Source: Silvimonas terrae (lineage in GTDB: Bacteria > Pseudomonadota > Gammaproteobacteria > Burkholderiales > Chitinibacteraceae). From it: a stretch of DNA of 64,000 nucleotides. Where the stretch lies: positions 94,934 to 158,933 of the forward strand of contig NZ_JACHHN010000011.1 in NCBI RefSeq assembly GCF_014202765.1. The letters are read 5' to 3'. Below are positions 1 to 7,300 of this stretch, piece by piece. Positions within the stretch are counted from its first letter, which is position 1. The number at the start of each line of letters is the position of its first letter. Made by a program: the position numbers and the translations under genes. The notes beneath the pieces are model-generated. The model had not been told where the DNA came from and did no database searches. It saw only the letters and a program-made list of their open reading frames with translations.

Positions 1-104
1 CCGCAAACGCGGCCTTTTGGGGCGATCAGAGAGGAGGGCTGACCGCCCTGACGACCTGTAACGCCGGGGTCACGGCAAAACAGGCGTCACTCAGTGACCG
101 GGGC

Positions 105-269
105 TTATTGCAGGCCCGGCTTGAGTCCTGTCAGGGTGCTCACAGTATGGTCGGGCGAACCGGCAGTATGCACGCTGGCAAATTGCGCCAGTCCGTCTGC
201 GGTATGTGCCGCACCGACCACACCCGCCAGCGCGAGGGCGACAAAGGTGATATTGGCGAGCTTTTCCAT
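105..269 (-). CDS. Small secreted peptide, 54 aa, unknown function
   Basis: A 54-residue frame opens with ATG after a GGAGAAC ribosome site 5 bases upstream and ends in TAA. The first 24 residues look like a Sec signal: a Lys near the start, a hydrophobic stretch ITFVALALAGVVGAA, then a polar HTADG where signal peptidase could cut after HTA. The mature part would be only about 30 residues, rich in Ser, Thr and Gly, with no Cys. It lies divergent from the LysR gene at 450, with about 180 bases between them, so it could be that regulator's target. I do not recognise a family. The ribosome site and signal-like start make it more likely real than chance. Confidence 0.55.
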   Translation of the reverse strand: MEKLANITFVALALAGVVGAAHTADGLAQFASVHTAGSPDHTVSTLTGLKPGLQ

Positions 270-449
270 GATGTGTTCTCCAGAGTAGTGCGTTTTTTTG
301 TGCCATCTATGCTTGTGGCATCCATGAACGACATCATATTCAACGGCTCAGGCCGGATAAACAGCAAAAACGTAGATTGATTGTTTCCCGTGGGTTAACA
401 ATAACGAACGCAAGCGAGTGGTTTATCAGGGGCGGTGCAAGGGAGGAAT

Positions 450-1415
450 ATGGATACACTGATGAGCATGAAAGTGTTCTGCCAGGTGGCCTCACTGGGC
501 AGTTTTGTGGCGGCGGCAGAGCGCAGTGGCTTGTCCACGGCCATGGTCAGCAAACACATCAAACATCTGGAAAGCCGGCTGGGTGTGCGTTTGCTCAACC
601 GGACCACACGCAGCCTGAGCCTGACCGGCCCGGGGGCCATGTACTTTGAGCGCTGCCAGCATGCCATCAGCGATCTGGAAGATGCCGAATCCCTGTTGAG
701 CCAGAGCGCCGTCAATCCGCGTGGCACGCTTAAAATCAGCGCGCCGGCCGTGTTCAGCGTGAATTACCTGGCACCGGTGCTGGCTGATTACTACGCGCGC
801 TATCCGCAAATGCGGATCGATCTGGACCTTTCTGACCGGGTGATTGATCTGGTGGAAGAGGGCTTTGACATGGCGGTGCGCATCTCCGCATCGCCTCATC
901 CGTCGTTGGTGGCGCGGCGACTGGCGCAGATCAACCTTTTATTTGTCGCTTCCCCCGCGTACCTGGCCAAGCACGGTGTGCCGCGTGACGCCTCTGAACT
1001 GGTCGATCATCAGTGCATTACCTACACCTACACCAATAATGGCGCGGCTTGGGTGTTTGACGGCCCGGACGGCAAATTCTCCGTCAGCATCAACCCGCGC
1101 CTGCGGGTGAACAATGGCGAGATGGCCGTGCGCGCGGCCCTGCAAGGGCTGGGTATTACGGTGCAGCCAACCATTCTGATCCAGGAGCATATCCACGCCG
1201 GCCGGCTGGTGCCAATTCTGCTGGACTACCCGCGTCCGCCGGTATCGGTATTTGCGGTTTATCCCAGCCGGACGTTTATCTCTGCCAAGTTGCGGACGTT
1301 TATTGATGTGCTGGTGGAGCACTTTGGCGATACGGCCCCGTGGGAAGATGAATCGCTGAAGGCCTATATCAAGTCCAAGACCAAGCCACGGCAGTTGGTG
1401 ACGGAGAGTCGGTAG
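450..1415 (+). CDS. LysR family transcriptional regulator
   Basis: A 321-residue LysR-type regulator. The N-terminal winged helix-turn-helix (about residues 1-60) reads MDTLMSMKVFCQVASLGSFV followed by the usual AAAERSGLSTAMVSKHIKHLE recognition helix region; the rest is the substrate-binding effector domain. The start at 450 follows GGGAGGAAT closely and gives the common MDTL opening of the group that controls quinone reductases and exporters; an in-frame ATG at 435 lies upstream of the ribosome site and is unlikely. Length is typical. It is divergent from a small secreted peptide and followed by a repeat-rich gap. The effector is unknown. Confidence 0.9.
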   Translation: MDTLMSMKVFCQVASLGSFVAAAERSGLSTAMVSKHIKHLESRLGVRLLNRTTRSLSLTGPGAMYFERCQHAISDLEDAESLLSQSAVNPRGTLKISAPAVFSVNYLAPVLADYYARYPQMRIDLDLSDRVIDLVEEGFDMAVRISASPHPSLVARRLAQINLLFVASPAYLAKHGVPRDASELVDHQCITYTYTNNGAAWVFDGPDGKFSVSINPRLRVNNGEMAVRAALQGLGITVQPTILIQEHIHAGRLVPILLDYPRPPVSVFAVYPSRTFISAKLRTFIDVLVEHFGDTAPWEDESLKAYIKSKTKPRQLVTESR

Positions 1416-1821
1416 GGCGCTCGTCGTGCTGCGTGGGAAGCCCGTAACGGGCGCATCGTATTGCCGGCTGGTTGATCCCGTTTCGTCATTCCCGACCTGG
1501 GTGGCCCCCTGGCGCCGGAATCCAGTCTGGTCACCGCAAGTGGCCTTTGTTGGCGGGTGCCACTTTGTAGCCCGGATGAAGCCGGAGGCGGGAATCCGGG
1601 GTGGCTGGCCTGGTTCATATTGCTGTGGTTTTTAGCGCCTGACGGCGCGGGCTCGAAAAGCATTTGATACCCGGGGTGCCGGGTCCGCCCTGGTTTCTTT
1701 GCTTCGCCACCTCGGCGGGGCGGGAATCCAGTTGCAATGTTGGCAAAGATGGGATGTTCCCGGTCAACCGGCCCCTCGTTCCTGCGAACTCCGAGGAACG
1801 GCCATCCAACGAATCACGCAT
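1416..1821. repeat. Intergenic region with two palindromic dispersed repeats
   Basis: No gene is convincing here. At 1484-1530 there is a CGTCATTCC...GGAATCCAG inverted repeat, and at 1567-1601 a GTAGCCCGGATG...ATCCGGGG inverted repeat followed by TGGCCTGGTTCATATTGCTG, which recurs after the copy at 36754. Both families occur several times elsewhere in the window, always between genes. They resemble REP-type palindromes that fold into hairpins. The segment at about 1650-1735 shares GATACCCG and TTTCTTTGC words with the dispersed element at 4740-4924. Confidence 0.6.
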
Positions 1822-1853
1822 TAAAAAACGGCCCACATCGGGGGCCGTTTTTT
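1822..1853. terminator. Bidirectional rho-independent terminator
   Basis: AAAAAACGGCCC and GGGCCGTTTTTT form a strong stem with an 8-base loop and runs of A and T on both sides, so it can stop transcripts from either strand. It lies 20 bases past the stop of the CHRD gene on the minus strand. Confidence 0.85.
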
Positions 1854-1873
1854 ATTGGCGGTCGCAGTGCCGC

Positions 1874-2305
1874 TTACTTGCTCAGTTCCTGCAATTGCCC
1901 CCGAATCTCGCCACCCGGGTTGGCGGCGGTGTGGATATTGAAATACCACTGGCCGGCTTGCAGGTCCTTGGCTTGTTCGTCGGTCAGGGTGGCACTGCCT
2001 TCAATGGGGCTCAATAGCGCGCCTTTGACCGGCACGGCGACACCCGCATTGACCCCCGCTGCGGCCGGGCCGTGAAAGTGGGCGGCGGTGGCCGGGCCGG
2101 TGAGGCCGCTGTAATTGACGGTGTAGTTAATGGCTTTGGTGTCGGTGTCGTATTCCACCTGCACAATGCCGGTACCATCGCTTTCTTTGGGCGGTACTTC
2201 GCTGGCGGCATTCAGGGTGGCGCTGTACGTCATTTTGGCGGCCAGTGCGGCAGATACATTCAGTGCCAGCACGCTGGCCAGCAGGATAAGGGCGGGACGG
2301 CGCAT
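1874..2305 (-). CDS. CHRD domain protein, secreted
   Basis: A 143-residue exported protein. Residues 1-22 are a signal peptide (MRRPALILLASVLALNVSAALA). The rest matches the CHRD domain, a beta-sheet domain first described in chordin and common in bacterial secreted proteins: YSATLNAASEVPP near its start, AAHFHGPA in the middle, and WYFNIHTAANPGGEIRGQL near the end. The biochemical role of bacterial CHRD proteins is not established. The gene stands alone, with a GGAGACC-type ribosome site upstream and a strong terminator downstream. Confidence 0.9.
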   Translation of the reverse strand: MRRPALILLASVLALNVSAALAAKMTYSATLNAASEVPPKESDGTGIVQVEYDTDTKAINYTVNYSGLTGPATAAHFHGPAAAGVNAGVAVPVKGALLSPIEGSATLTDEQAKDLQAGQWYFNIHTAANPGGEIRGQLQELSK

Positions 2306-2363
2306 GAGAGGTCTCCTGGTCAGTGCTCAATTCGGGGTCAGGTCTGTTGCCTGTGGCCTTGGG

Positions 2364-2586
2364 TAAGCGCTGAACAAGTCCACGCCGGCTTATCCGGGCT
2401 TGCTTCAGGCGATCTGCCACGTTGTAAATCCTCGCCGTAGTCCAGCTACGGCAGCGGTTTACCCCATGTGGGCACCCCCATGAAGCCACTTGAGCTTCTA
2501 GTGGCCGTGGTAGCGGGGTACGCCTTGCAGCTCCTCCTGAATCAGATCCGGCTGAACCCTGGCAGGACGTGTTCAGAGCTTCCTTA
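2364..2586. mobile_element. Possible MITE or IS relic with terminal inverted repeats
   Basis: A 223-base stretch between two minus-strand genes is bounded by related ends in opposite orientation: TAAGCGCTGAACAAGTCC on the left and the complement of GGACGTGTTCAGAGCTTCC on the right (13 of 15 core bases match). TGTTCAG-type ends occur in several IS5/IS1182-like elements. No transposase fragment is readable inside, and no clear target duplication is seen, so this could be a non-autonomous element or an IS remnant. The rest of the 2306-2654 gap contains nothing I can name. Confidence 0.35.
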
Positions 2587-2654
2587 GCATAGTCCGCTTT
2601 TTCTGGCTGCCAACCCGGCGTTACGCTGACTTGTCTGTCAGGCGGCAGGCCGAC

Positions 2655-3500
2655 TTAACGTGCCTGATGACCAGGGACAAGGGTGCTGGACAGAAAATAG
2701 CGCTGTGTCGCCGCAAAGCCCGCCAGAACGGGGATGACCGATACCGTGATCGCGGCCATCAACAGGCTGGTGGAGGTTGAAAAATGCCCGGTCAGGTCAT
2801 GAAAAATGCCCACCGCCAGTGGCACTTTATCCTGACTGTTCAGGATGACTTGCGGCCACAGATAGTCATTCCACGCCGCCACAAAGGTCAGGGTTGCCAG
2901 CGCGCCGGCCATCGGCATGGCTAGCGGCAGGGCAATGCGCCAGAGCAACTGCCATTCGCTGGCGCCGTCCACCCGTGCGGCATCCAGCGTCTCTTTGGGC
3001 AGTTCGGCAAAGGCTTGCCGCATCATGAACGCCCCCAGTGCGCTGGCAATATTGGGCACGATGGTGCCGGTCCAGGTGTCCAGCAACCCCAGATGAATGC
3101 AGGTCAGGAAGTTGGGGATGATCATGGTTTCCGTCGGCAACATCATGGTCAGGATGATCAGCGCAAACAGTGTGCGCCGGCCCGGAAAATCAATCTGCGC
3201 CAGGGCAAAACCGCAGGGGATGGCCAGCAACAGCACGCCGGCCGTGGTTAATGTGGCAATCCAGAGTGAGTTGCGCAGATAAATCAGCAGCGGGATTTCA
3301 TGAAATACCCGGACCACCCATGCCAGGCTCAGGTCGTGCGGGATCAGCGCCTGCGGGAACAGCCACATGGCCGAGGTATCTGCCGACAATGCCACAGAGC
3401 CCGCCCACACAAACGGGAAGATGGCGAAAACCGTAAACAGGGCAATACCGGTGTGGCGGCCGGCGATCAGTAACAGCGGGGCGGGGCGCACCGGGTTCAT
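2655..3500 (-). CDS. Carbohydrate ABC transporter permease, MalG/UgpE type
   Basis: A 281-residue inner-membrane permease with about six transmembrane segments. The conserved EAA loop that docks on the ATPase is visible as DAARVDGASEWQLLWRIALP around residues 185-204. The family (CUT1 transporters for sugars, oligosaccharides or glycerol phosphate) works as a heterodimer with a MalF-type partner, which is the gene just upstream; the two overlap by 4 bases (ATGA), implying coupled translation. No binding protein or ATPase gene lies next to it in this window, so the substrate cannot be assigned. Confidence 0.9.
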   Translation of the reverse strand: MNPVRPAPLLLIAGRHTGIALFTVFAIFPFVWAGSVALSADTSAMWLFPQALIPHDLSLAWVVRVFHEIPLLIYLRNSLWIATLTTAGVLLLAIPCGFALAQIDFPGRRTLFALIILTMMLPTETMIIPNFLTCIHLGLLDTWTGTIVPNIASALGAFMMRQAFAELPKETLDAARVDGASEWQLLWRIALPLAMPMAGALATLTFVAAWNDYLWPQVILNSQDKVPLAVGIFHDLTGHFSTSTSLLMAAITVSVIPVLAGFAATQRYFLSSTLVPGHQAR

Positions 3501-4393
3501 GCTTCACCGCCGTTGCGCAAGCGGCCGTGTTCACCCAGCAAGCTGAACTGGAATACCGCCAGCAACAGGCAGATCACCGTGACAATCAGCCCGGCCGCAG
3601 CGGCGTAACCAAACTGATGGCCGTAGAACGCGGCGTTCCATACATACAGCAAGGCGGTCGTGGTGTCCGCACTGCCGCGGGTGAGATAAAGCGGCTCTTG
3701 CATGGCCTTGAGGGCGTAAATGGTGGCCAGCAGGGTACACAGCAAAATCACGGGTTGTAGCGCCGGCAAGGTGACGTGGCGCAGACGTTCCAGCCGGTTG
3801 GCACCATCCAGAATGGCTGCTTCATGCTGTTCGCGCGGGACGCTTTGCAAGCCGGCCAGATAGAGCACCATGTAAAACCCCAGGTTTTTCCAGAACGCAA
3901 ACAGAATGACCGGATACAGCGCCAGGTTTTCCCGGCTGAACCACAGGGGCGGGCTGTTGGGCGAGATGATCCCGAATGTCGCCAGAAAACTGTTCACCAG
4001 CCCGTCCGCCGCAAACGCCTGCCGCCACACCACTGCGGCAATCGACATGGCAATGATCACCGGCACGTAACACAGCGCCCGGATCAAGCCGGCAGCGGGG
4101 AACGGGCGGTGCAGCAGCAAGGCCAGACCCAGGCCACCCACCTGCAGCATGGGCACCAGGACCAGAAAAATGAGGGAGTTCTTGAGCGCCGGGCCGAACT
4201 CACGCTCGGGCCAGGTCAGCATCACAAAATTGGCAAATCCGTTCCATTGGGTGTGGCCCGTTTGCAGAAAATAGTCATGCAACGCCAGCCAGGCGTTATA
4301 GCCCAGCGGCCACAGGGTGAACACCGCGAACACTACACAAAACGGTGCCACAAACAGCCAGCCCGTTGCGGGCCGTACGCCAGGTAGCGCCAT
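3497..4393 (-). CDS. Carbohydrate ABC transporter permease, MalF/UgpA type
   Basis: A 298-residue inner-membrane permease, first gene of a two-gene operon. It has about six transmembrane segments, the first at residues 10-35 (WLFVAPFCVVFAVFTLWPLG), and an EAA loop EAAILDGANRLERLRHVTLP near residue 195-215. It would pair with the MalG-type subunit at 2655. Sugar CUT1 systems also need a periplasmic binding protein and an ATPase; neither is nearby. The DNA upstream is repeat-rich, so either the operon was cut off from its partners or they are encoded elsewhere. AGAGGATG precedes the ATG. Confidence 0.9.
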   Translation of the reverse strand: MALPGVRPATGWLFVAPFCVVFAVFTLWPLGYNAWLALHDYFLQTGHTQWNGFANFVMLTWPEREFGPALKNSLIFLVLVPMLQVGGLGLALLLHRPFPAAGLIRALCYVPVIIAMSIAAVVWRQAFAADGLVNSFLATFGIISPNSPPLWFSRENLALYPVILFAFWKNLGFYMVLYLAGLQSVPREQHEAAILDGANRLERLRHVTLPALQPVILLCTLLATIYALKAMQEPLYLTRGSADTTTALLYVWNAAFYGHQFGYAAAAGLIVTVICLLLAVFQFSLLGEHGRLRNGGEA

Positions 4394-4570
4394 GCTGACA
4401 TCCTCTGGTTACTGCGGCCGGTCTGTTGCCGGCGCGTCGGTGATCATCTTATGTGATTTGGTGGCGGGGGCTGTTTGCCGGGGTTGCTGTGTTGCCATTG
4501 GCATGGCGGCAAATGGATGCTGATGCGGCATGCTGGCGGGGTGCAAGTTGTTGGGGGCAGATGCCACGCC

Positions 4571-4682
4571 GTAGCCCGGATGGCGCCGCAGGCGAGAATC
4601 CGGGGTGGCGATGTTTGAAAGTGCGGGCTGTTGGCCTTGCTGCGGACTCGTCATTCCCGACCTTGGCGGGAAGCCAGTCTGG
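4571..4682. repeat. Two dispersed palindromic repeats
   Basis: 4571-4605 is a GTAGCCCGGATG...ATCCGGGG palindrome and 4649-4682 a CGTCATTCC...GCCAGTCTGG copy, the same two families seen in the same order at 1484-1601 and elsewhere. They occupy the gap upstream of the permease operon. Confidence 0.6.
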
Positions 4683-4764
4683 AGCCGGAACGGCTCCGTT
4701 CTCTGGCGAGAACCAGGTTATTAGCGCCTGGCGGCGCGGGTTTGAAAGGTATTTGATACCCGCG

Positions 4765-4924
4765 GTGGCGGGAGCACGTTCCTTTCTTTGCCTCGCCAAA
4801 GAAAGGAACCAAAGAAAGGCGACCCCAGCCTGGCGGCCCTCCGGGCTGCCCTCAGTCGGTCGGGAGCCCAAGGTCTCCCTCCACTTCTTCGGCGCTGGGC
4901 TTTAACGGGGGAGGAAGATCAAAA
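4765..4924 (+). repeat. Dispersed repeat, copy A
   Basis: This stretch shares long identical runs with 36921-37052: GGAGCACGTT, CTTTCTTTG, CCCTCAGTCGGTCGGGAGCC, AAGGTCTCCCTCCACT, CGGCGCTGGGCTTTAA, then GGGGAAGGA-like DNA and ATCAAAAGCAACGG. In both copies the element runs straight into GCAACG hexamers. The variable middle holds an inverted repeat: here CCTTTCTTTG...CAAAGAAAGG; in the other copy a different, GC-rich hairpin. No transposase is present. Confidence 0.7.
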
Positions 4925-5068
4925 GCAACGGCAACGGCAACCGCAACCGCAACGGCAACCGCAACGGCAACCGCAACGGCAACCGCAACGGCAACCGCAA
5001 CGGCAACGGCAACCGCAACCGCAACCGCAACCGCAACCGCAACCGCAACCGCAACCGCAACCGCAACC
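4925..5068 (+). repeat. Hexanucleotide tandem repeat, 24 units of GCAACS
   Basis: Exactly 24 contiguous six-base units, each GCAACG or GCAACC. The first 14 units mix the two forms; the last 10 are all GCAACC. The tract has no stop codon in any frame on either strand. On the plus strand one frame reads Gln-Arg/Gln-Pro and is open from 4788 through the deacetylase gene to 6002; on the minus strand it reads Val-Ala. It ends 82 bases before the deacetylase start. Such tracts are prone to slipped-strand change in copy number. Confidence 0.9.
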
Positions 5069-5150
5069 GCATCAACCCTGCAGGCATCTGTTGGCAGTGC
5101 ACCCAATAAAGCGAGACCCCAAACGGGTCCATTTTTCCGGAAACGAGACC

Positions 5151-6002
5151 ATGCAACGCAAGGCCAGGTTCATAGCCATTTTTGCTGTGTGTTTATGTTT
5201 GCTGGCCGTCGTGGCGTGGCAAGTGTGGGACTGGTTGCCGCCGCCATTGCCGCCGGCCAGTACCGTGGCGGCCAGCACGCCCAAGATGCGGCAGTACGTG
5301 CGCACGCCGTTTATTGATGATTGGGATCAAGCCCCGCTGGCCGACATGAACGCGCATGCAGCGCTCAATCCTGGCGTGGCTTTTCTGGAAGGGCCAACCC
5401 ATCGGCGGCTGGTGGCGTTGACCTTTGATGATGGCCCCAGTCCGTATACCCCGGCGCTACTGGATGTGCTCAAGAAGTATCACGTGCACGCCACGTTCTT
5501 CTGGATCGGCAAACACGTGCAGGAATACGACGACGTGGCGCGCCGGGCGCTGGCGGAGGGGCATACGTTGGGTAATCACACCTTCACGCATCCGGATATT
5601 TCTGGCACTGCGGCAGATTTCTGGTGGGATGAGCAAATTGGCGTGACGCAGGACATCTTCCAGCGTGTGATCGGCAAACGGCCGCGCTTGTTCCGGCCGC
5701 CCTACGGCAAGATCGATGATGAAGAAATCAAGGCACTGAACCAGCATGGCCTCAAGACCATTCTCTGGTCGGTGGATACCCAGGACTGGAACAAAAATCG
5801 CTGGCTGTTTGGCCGCCACCACATTGAACGCTGGATCCAGCAATATATTCATGAGGAAGCCATCATATTGATGCATGATGGCGGTGGCCACCGGGACCAG
5901 ACCGTGGCGGCGGTGGATGCCGTGATTCCGTGGCTGCAGCAAGCCGGCTACCAGTTTGTGACGGTAGATCAGTTGCTTGGCATCAAAGACGCCTATCAGT
6001 AA
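5151..6002 (+). CDS. Polysaccharide deacetylase (NodB homology domain), membrane-anchored
   Basis: A 283-residue carbohydrate esterase family 4 enzyme. Residues 7-25 form a membrane anchor or uncleaved signal (FIAIFAVCLCLLAVVAWQV). The catalytic motifs are intact: TFDDGP with catalytic and metal Asp, NHTFTHPD with the two metal His, RPPYGK, SVDTQDW, and LMHDGG with the catalytic His. The family removes N-acetyl groups from chitin-like or peptidoglycan sugars; the substrate here is unknown. I place the start at 5151 because the anchor begins there; the frame stays open upstream through the hexamer repeat, which is probably not translated. It may share a transcript with the gene at 6036. Confidence 0.9.
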   Translation: MQRKARFIAIFAVCLCLLAVVAWQVWDWLPPPLPPASTVAASTPKMRQYVRTPFIDDWDQAPLADMNAHAALNPGVAFLEGPTHRRLVALTFDDGPSPYTPALLDVLKKYHVHATFFWIGKHVQEYDDVARRALAEGHTLGNHTFTHPDISGTAADFWWDEQIGVTQDIFQRVIGKRPRLFRPPYGKIDDEEIKALNQHGLKTILWSVDTQDWNKNRWLFGRHHIERWIQQYIHEEAIILMHDGGGHRDQTVAAVDAVIPWLQQAGYQFVTVDQLLGIKDAYQ

Positions 6003-6035
6003 CCGTTCTTTTACAACACAGGATTGGGGAATATC

Positions 6036-6371
6036 TTGTCTGATTCAGGTTTTGCGCAGACGCCGCAGCCACCGTATTACGCGGTGATGTTTACCTCCCA
6101 GCGTAACGATCAAGACCCGCAAGGCTATGCCGCGACGGCCGATCGCATGCTGGAACTGGCTCGGCAACAACCGGGTTATCTGGGCGTGGAGAGCGTGCGG
6201 GATGCCAACGGGTTTGGTATCACTATCTCTTATTGGGAAAGCCAGGACGCAATTAGCCAGTGGCGCGCGCATGGCGAACACCGGGTCGCGCAAGAGCAGG
6301 GCAAGCTCGATTGGTACGAACACTTTGAGGCGCGTGTTGCCGTGGTAGAACGCGCCTGGGGCAAGCGCTGA
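6036..6371 (+). CDS. ABM-family monooxygenase-like protein
   Basis: A 111-residue protein of the antibiotic biosynthesis monooxygenase (ABM) fold: a dimeric alpha-beta barrel seen in cofactor-free oxygenases and haem-degrading enzymes. The characteristic parts are YAVMFTSQR at the start, LARQQPGYLGVESVRD in the middle and ISYWESQDAISQWRAHGEH. I choose the TTG at 6036 because GGGGA lies 5 bases upstream; a TTG at 6024 would lack a ribosome site. It follows the deacetylase by 33 bases and converges directly on acrR with no gap. Substrate unknown. Confidence 0.8.
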   Translation: MSDSGFAQTPQPPYYAVMFTSQRNDQDPQGYAATADRMLELARQQPGYLGVESVRDANGFGITISYWESQDAISQWRAHGEHRVAQEQGKLDWYEHFEARVAVVERAWGKR

Positions 6372-7016
6372 TCAGGCCGGGCGGGGCTGACGCAACGCGT
6401 TGCCGTTTTGCAGGGTTTCCAGCAGGGCGTCGATGAGCGGGGCGGCTTCGTCTTTCAGACTGAAACTGTCCGGCATAAATAGCCAGTTGTTCAGCAGACC
6501 GCACAATGCGCCGATCAGCAAACGGTCTGCGCGTTCAATATTCAGGTCGGGCGGCAACTGGCCGCGCTCAATGGCCTGGCGCAACAGCGTGCAGCGGCGT
6601 TGCGTGCCGTTCAGCATGGCTTCCCGGCGGCGATCCAGCACAGCTTGCAAGTCCTCGGTGTATTCGCACTTGTTCATAAGCACATCCAGCCCGCGGCGCT
6701 GGCGCGCGTCGGTGTCGGTATCGGCCAGCGTTTTGATCAATGCTTCCCGCAACTGGGCCAGCGGCTCGCGGTAATGGCCGGATTCATCTGGCTCCAGTGC
6801 TTGTTCCAGCGGCAGGCAGATGCGGTCTGCCATGGCATTGAAGAGGTCGGCTTTGTTCTCGAAATGCCAGTAGATGGCGCCACGGGTCAGGCCGGCGGCA
6901 TCGGCAATATCCGCCAGCGAGGTGCGTGACACGCCCTTGGTGCTGAACACCAGCTCTGCGGTGTCCAGCAGATGCGCTCTGGTTTCTGCCGCTTCTTCTT
7001 TGGTTTTTCTGGCCAT
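6372..7016 (-). CDS. acrR: TetR family repressor of the acrAB-type efflux operon
   Basis: A 214-residue TetR-type repressor. The DNA-binding domain begins MARKTKEEAAETRAHLLD and continues GVSRTSLADIADAAGLTRGA then IYWHFENKADLF, very close to the start of AcrR, TtgR and MtrR. The C-terminal part is the drug-binding, dimerising domain. It is divergent from the RND operon at 7301, and the gap holds a perfect palindrome whose half-sites match the published E. coli AcrR site. It therefore very likely represses the operon and itself, releasing DNA when bound by toxic ligands. Stops of this gene and the ABM gene abut. Confidence 0.92.
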   Translation of the reverse strand: MARKTKEEAAETRAHLLDTAELVFSTKGVSRTSLADIADAAGLTRGAIYWHFENKADLFNAMADRICLPLEQALEPDESGHYREPLAQLREALIKTLADTDTDARQRRGLDVLMNKCEYTEDLQAVLDRRREAMLNGTQRRCTLLRQAIERGQLPPDLNIERADRLLIGALCGLLNNWLFMPDSFSLKDEAAPLIDALLETLQNGNALRQPRPA

Positions 7017-7132
7017 ATCGAACCTTGCGTACCGTGGGTGGTCAGTGACTGATGAATTTAGCTGCGACCGAAATGATTCGCATTGAAATTATCAAATGTT
7101 GTACACTTTACTGAACAATTAATTTATTCGTT

Positions 7133-7158
7133 ATACATACATTCGCGAATGTATGTAT
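7133..7158. promoter_or_regulatory. AcrR-type operator, perfect 26-base palindrome
   Basis: Half-sites ATACATACATTCG and CGAATGTATGTAT are perfectly complementary. The outer arms TACATACATT and AATGTATGTA are the same as those of the 24-base E. coli AcrR operator as I recall it, differing only in the central four bases (CGCG here). It lies between acrR and acrA. TTACTG at 7108 and TATACA at 7132 could be a weak -35/-10 pair of acrA, which the operator would overlap. Confidence 0.85.
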
Positions 7159-7300
7159 GTTACGATTTACTCAAGATTTCAGCAAACCGTCCATGGCGAC
7201 GGTGTTGCGCATGGCAGCGCGACTGTAACTGACTGCCGGCGCCTGGTCCGTCTTCTGTCGTACTTCACATTATTTTATTTTCCATGTTGCGGGGGCACTC

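Noticed and set aside
4925..5068. The hexamer array as a CRISPR array
   Set aside because: The units are six bases, contiguous and nearly identical, with no spacers; no cas gene is present.
4852..5156. Minus-strand frames of Val-Ala or Leu-Arg/Leu-Pro repeats
   Set aside because: They are translations of the hexamer array, which has no stop in any frame. There is no ribosome site or conserved sequence beside it.
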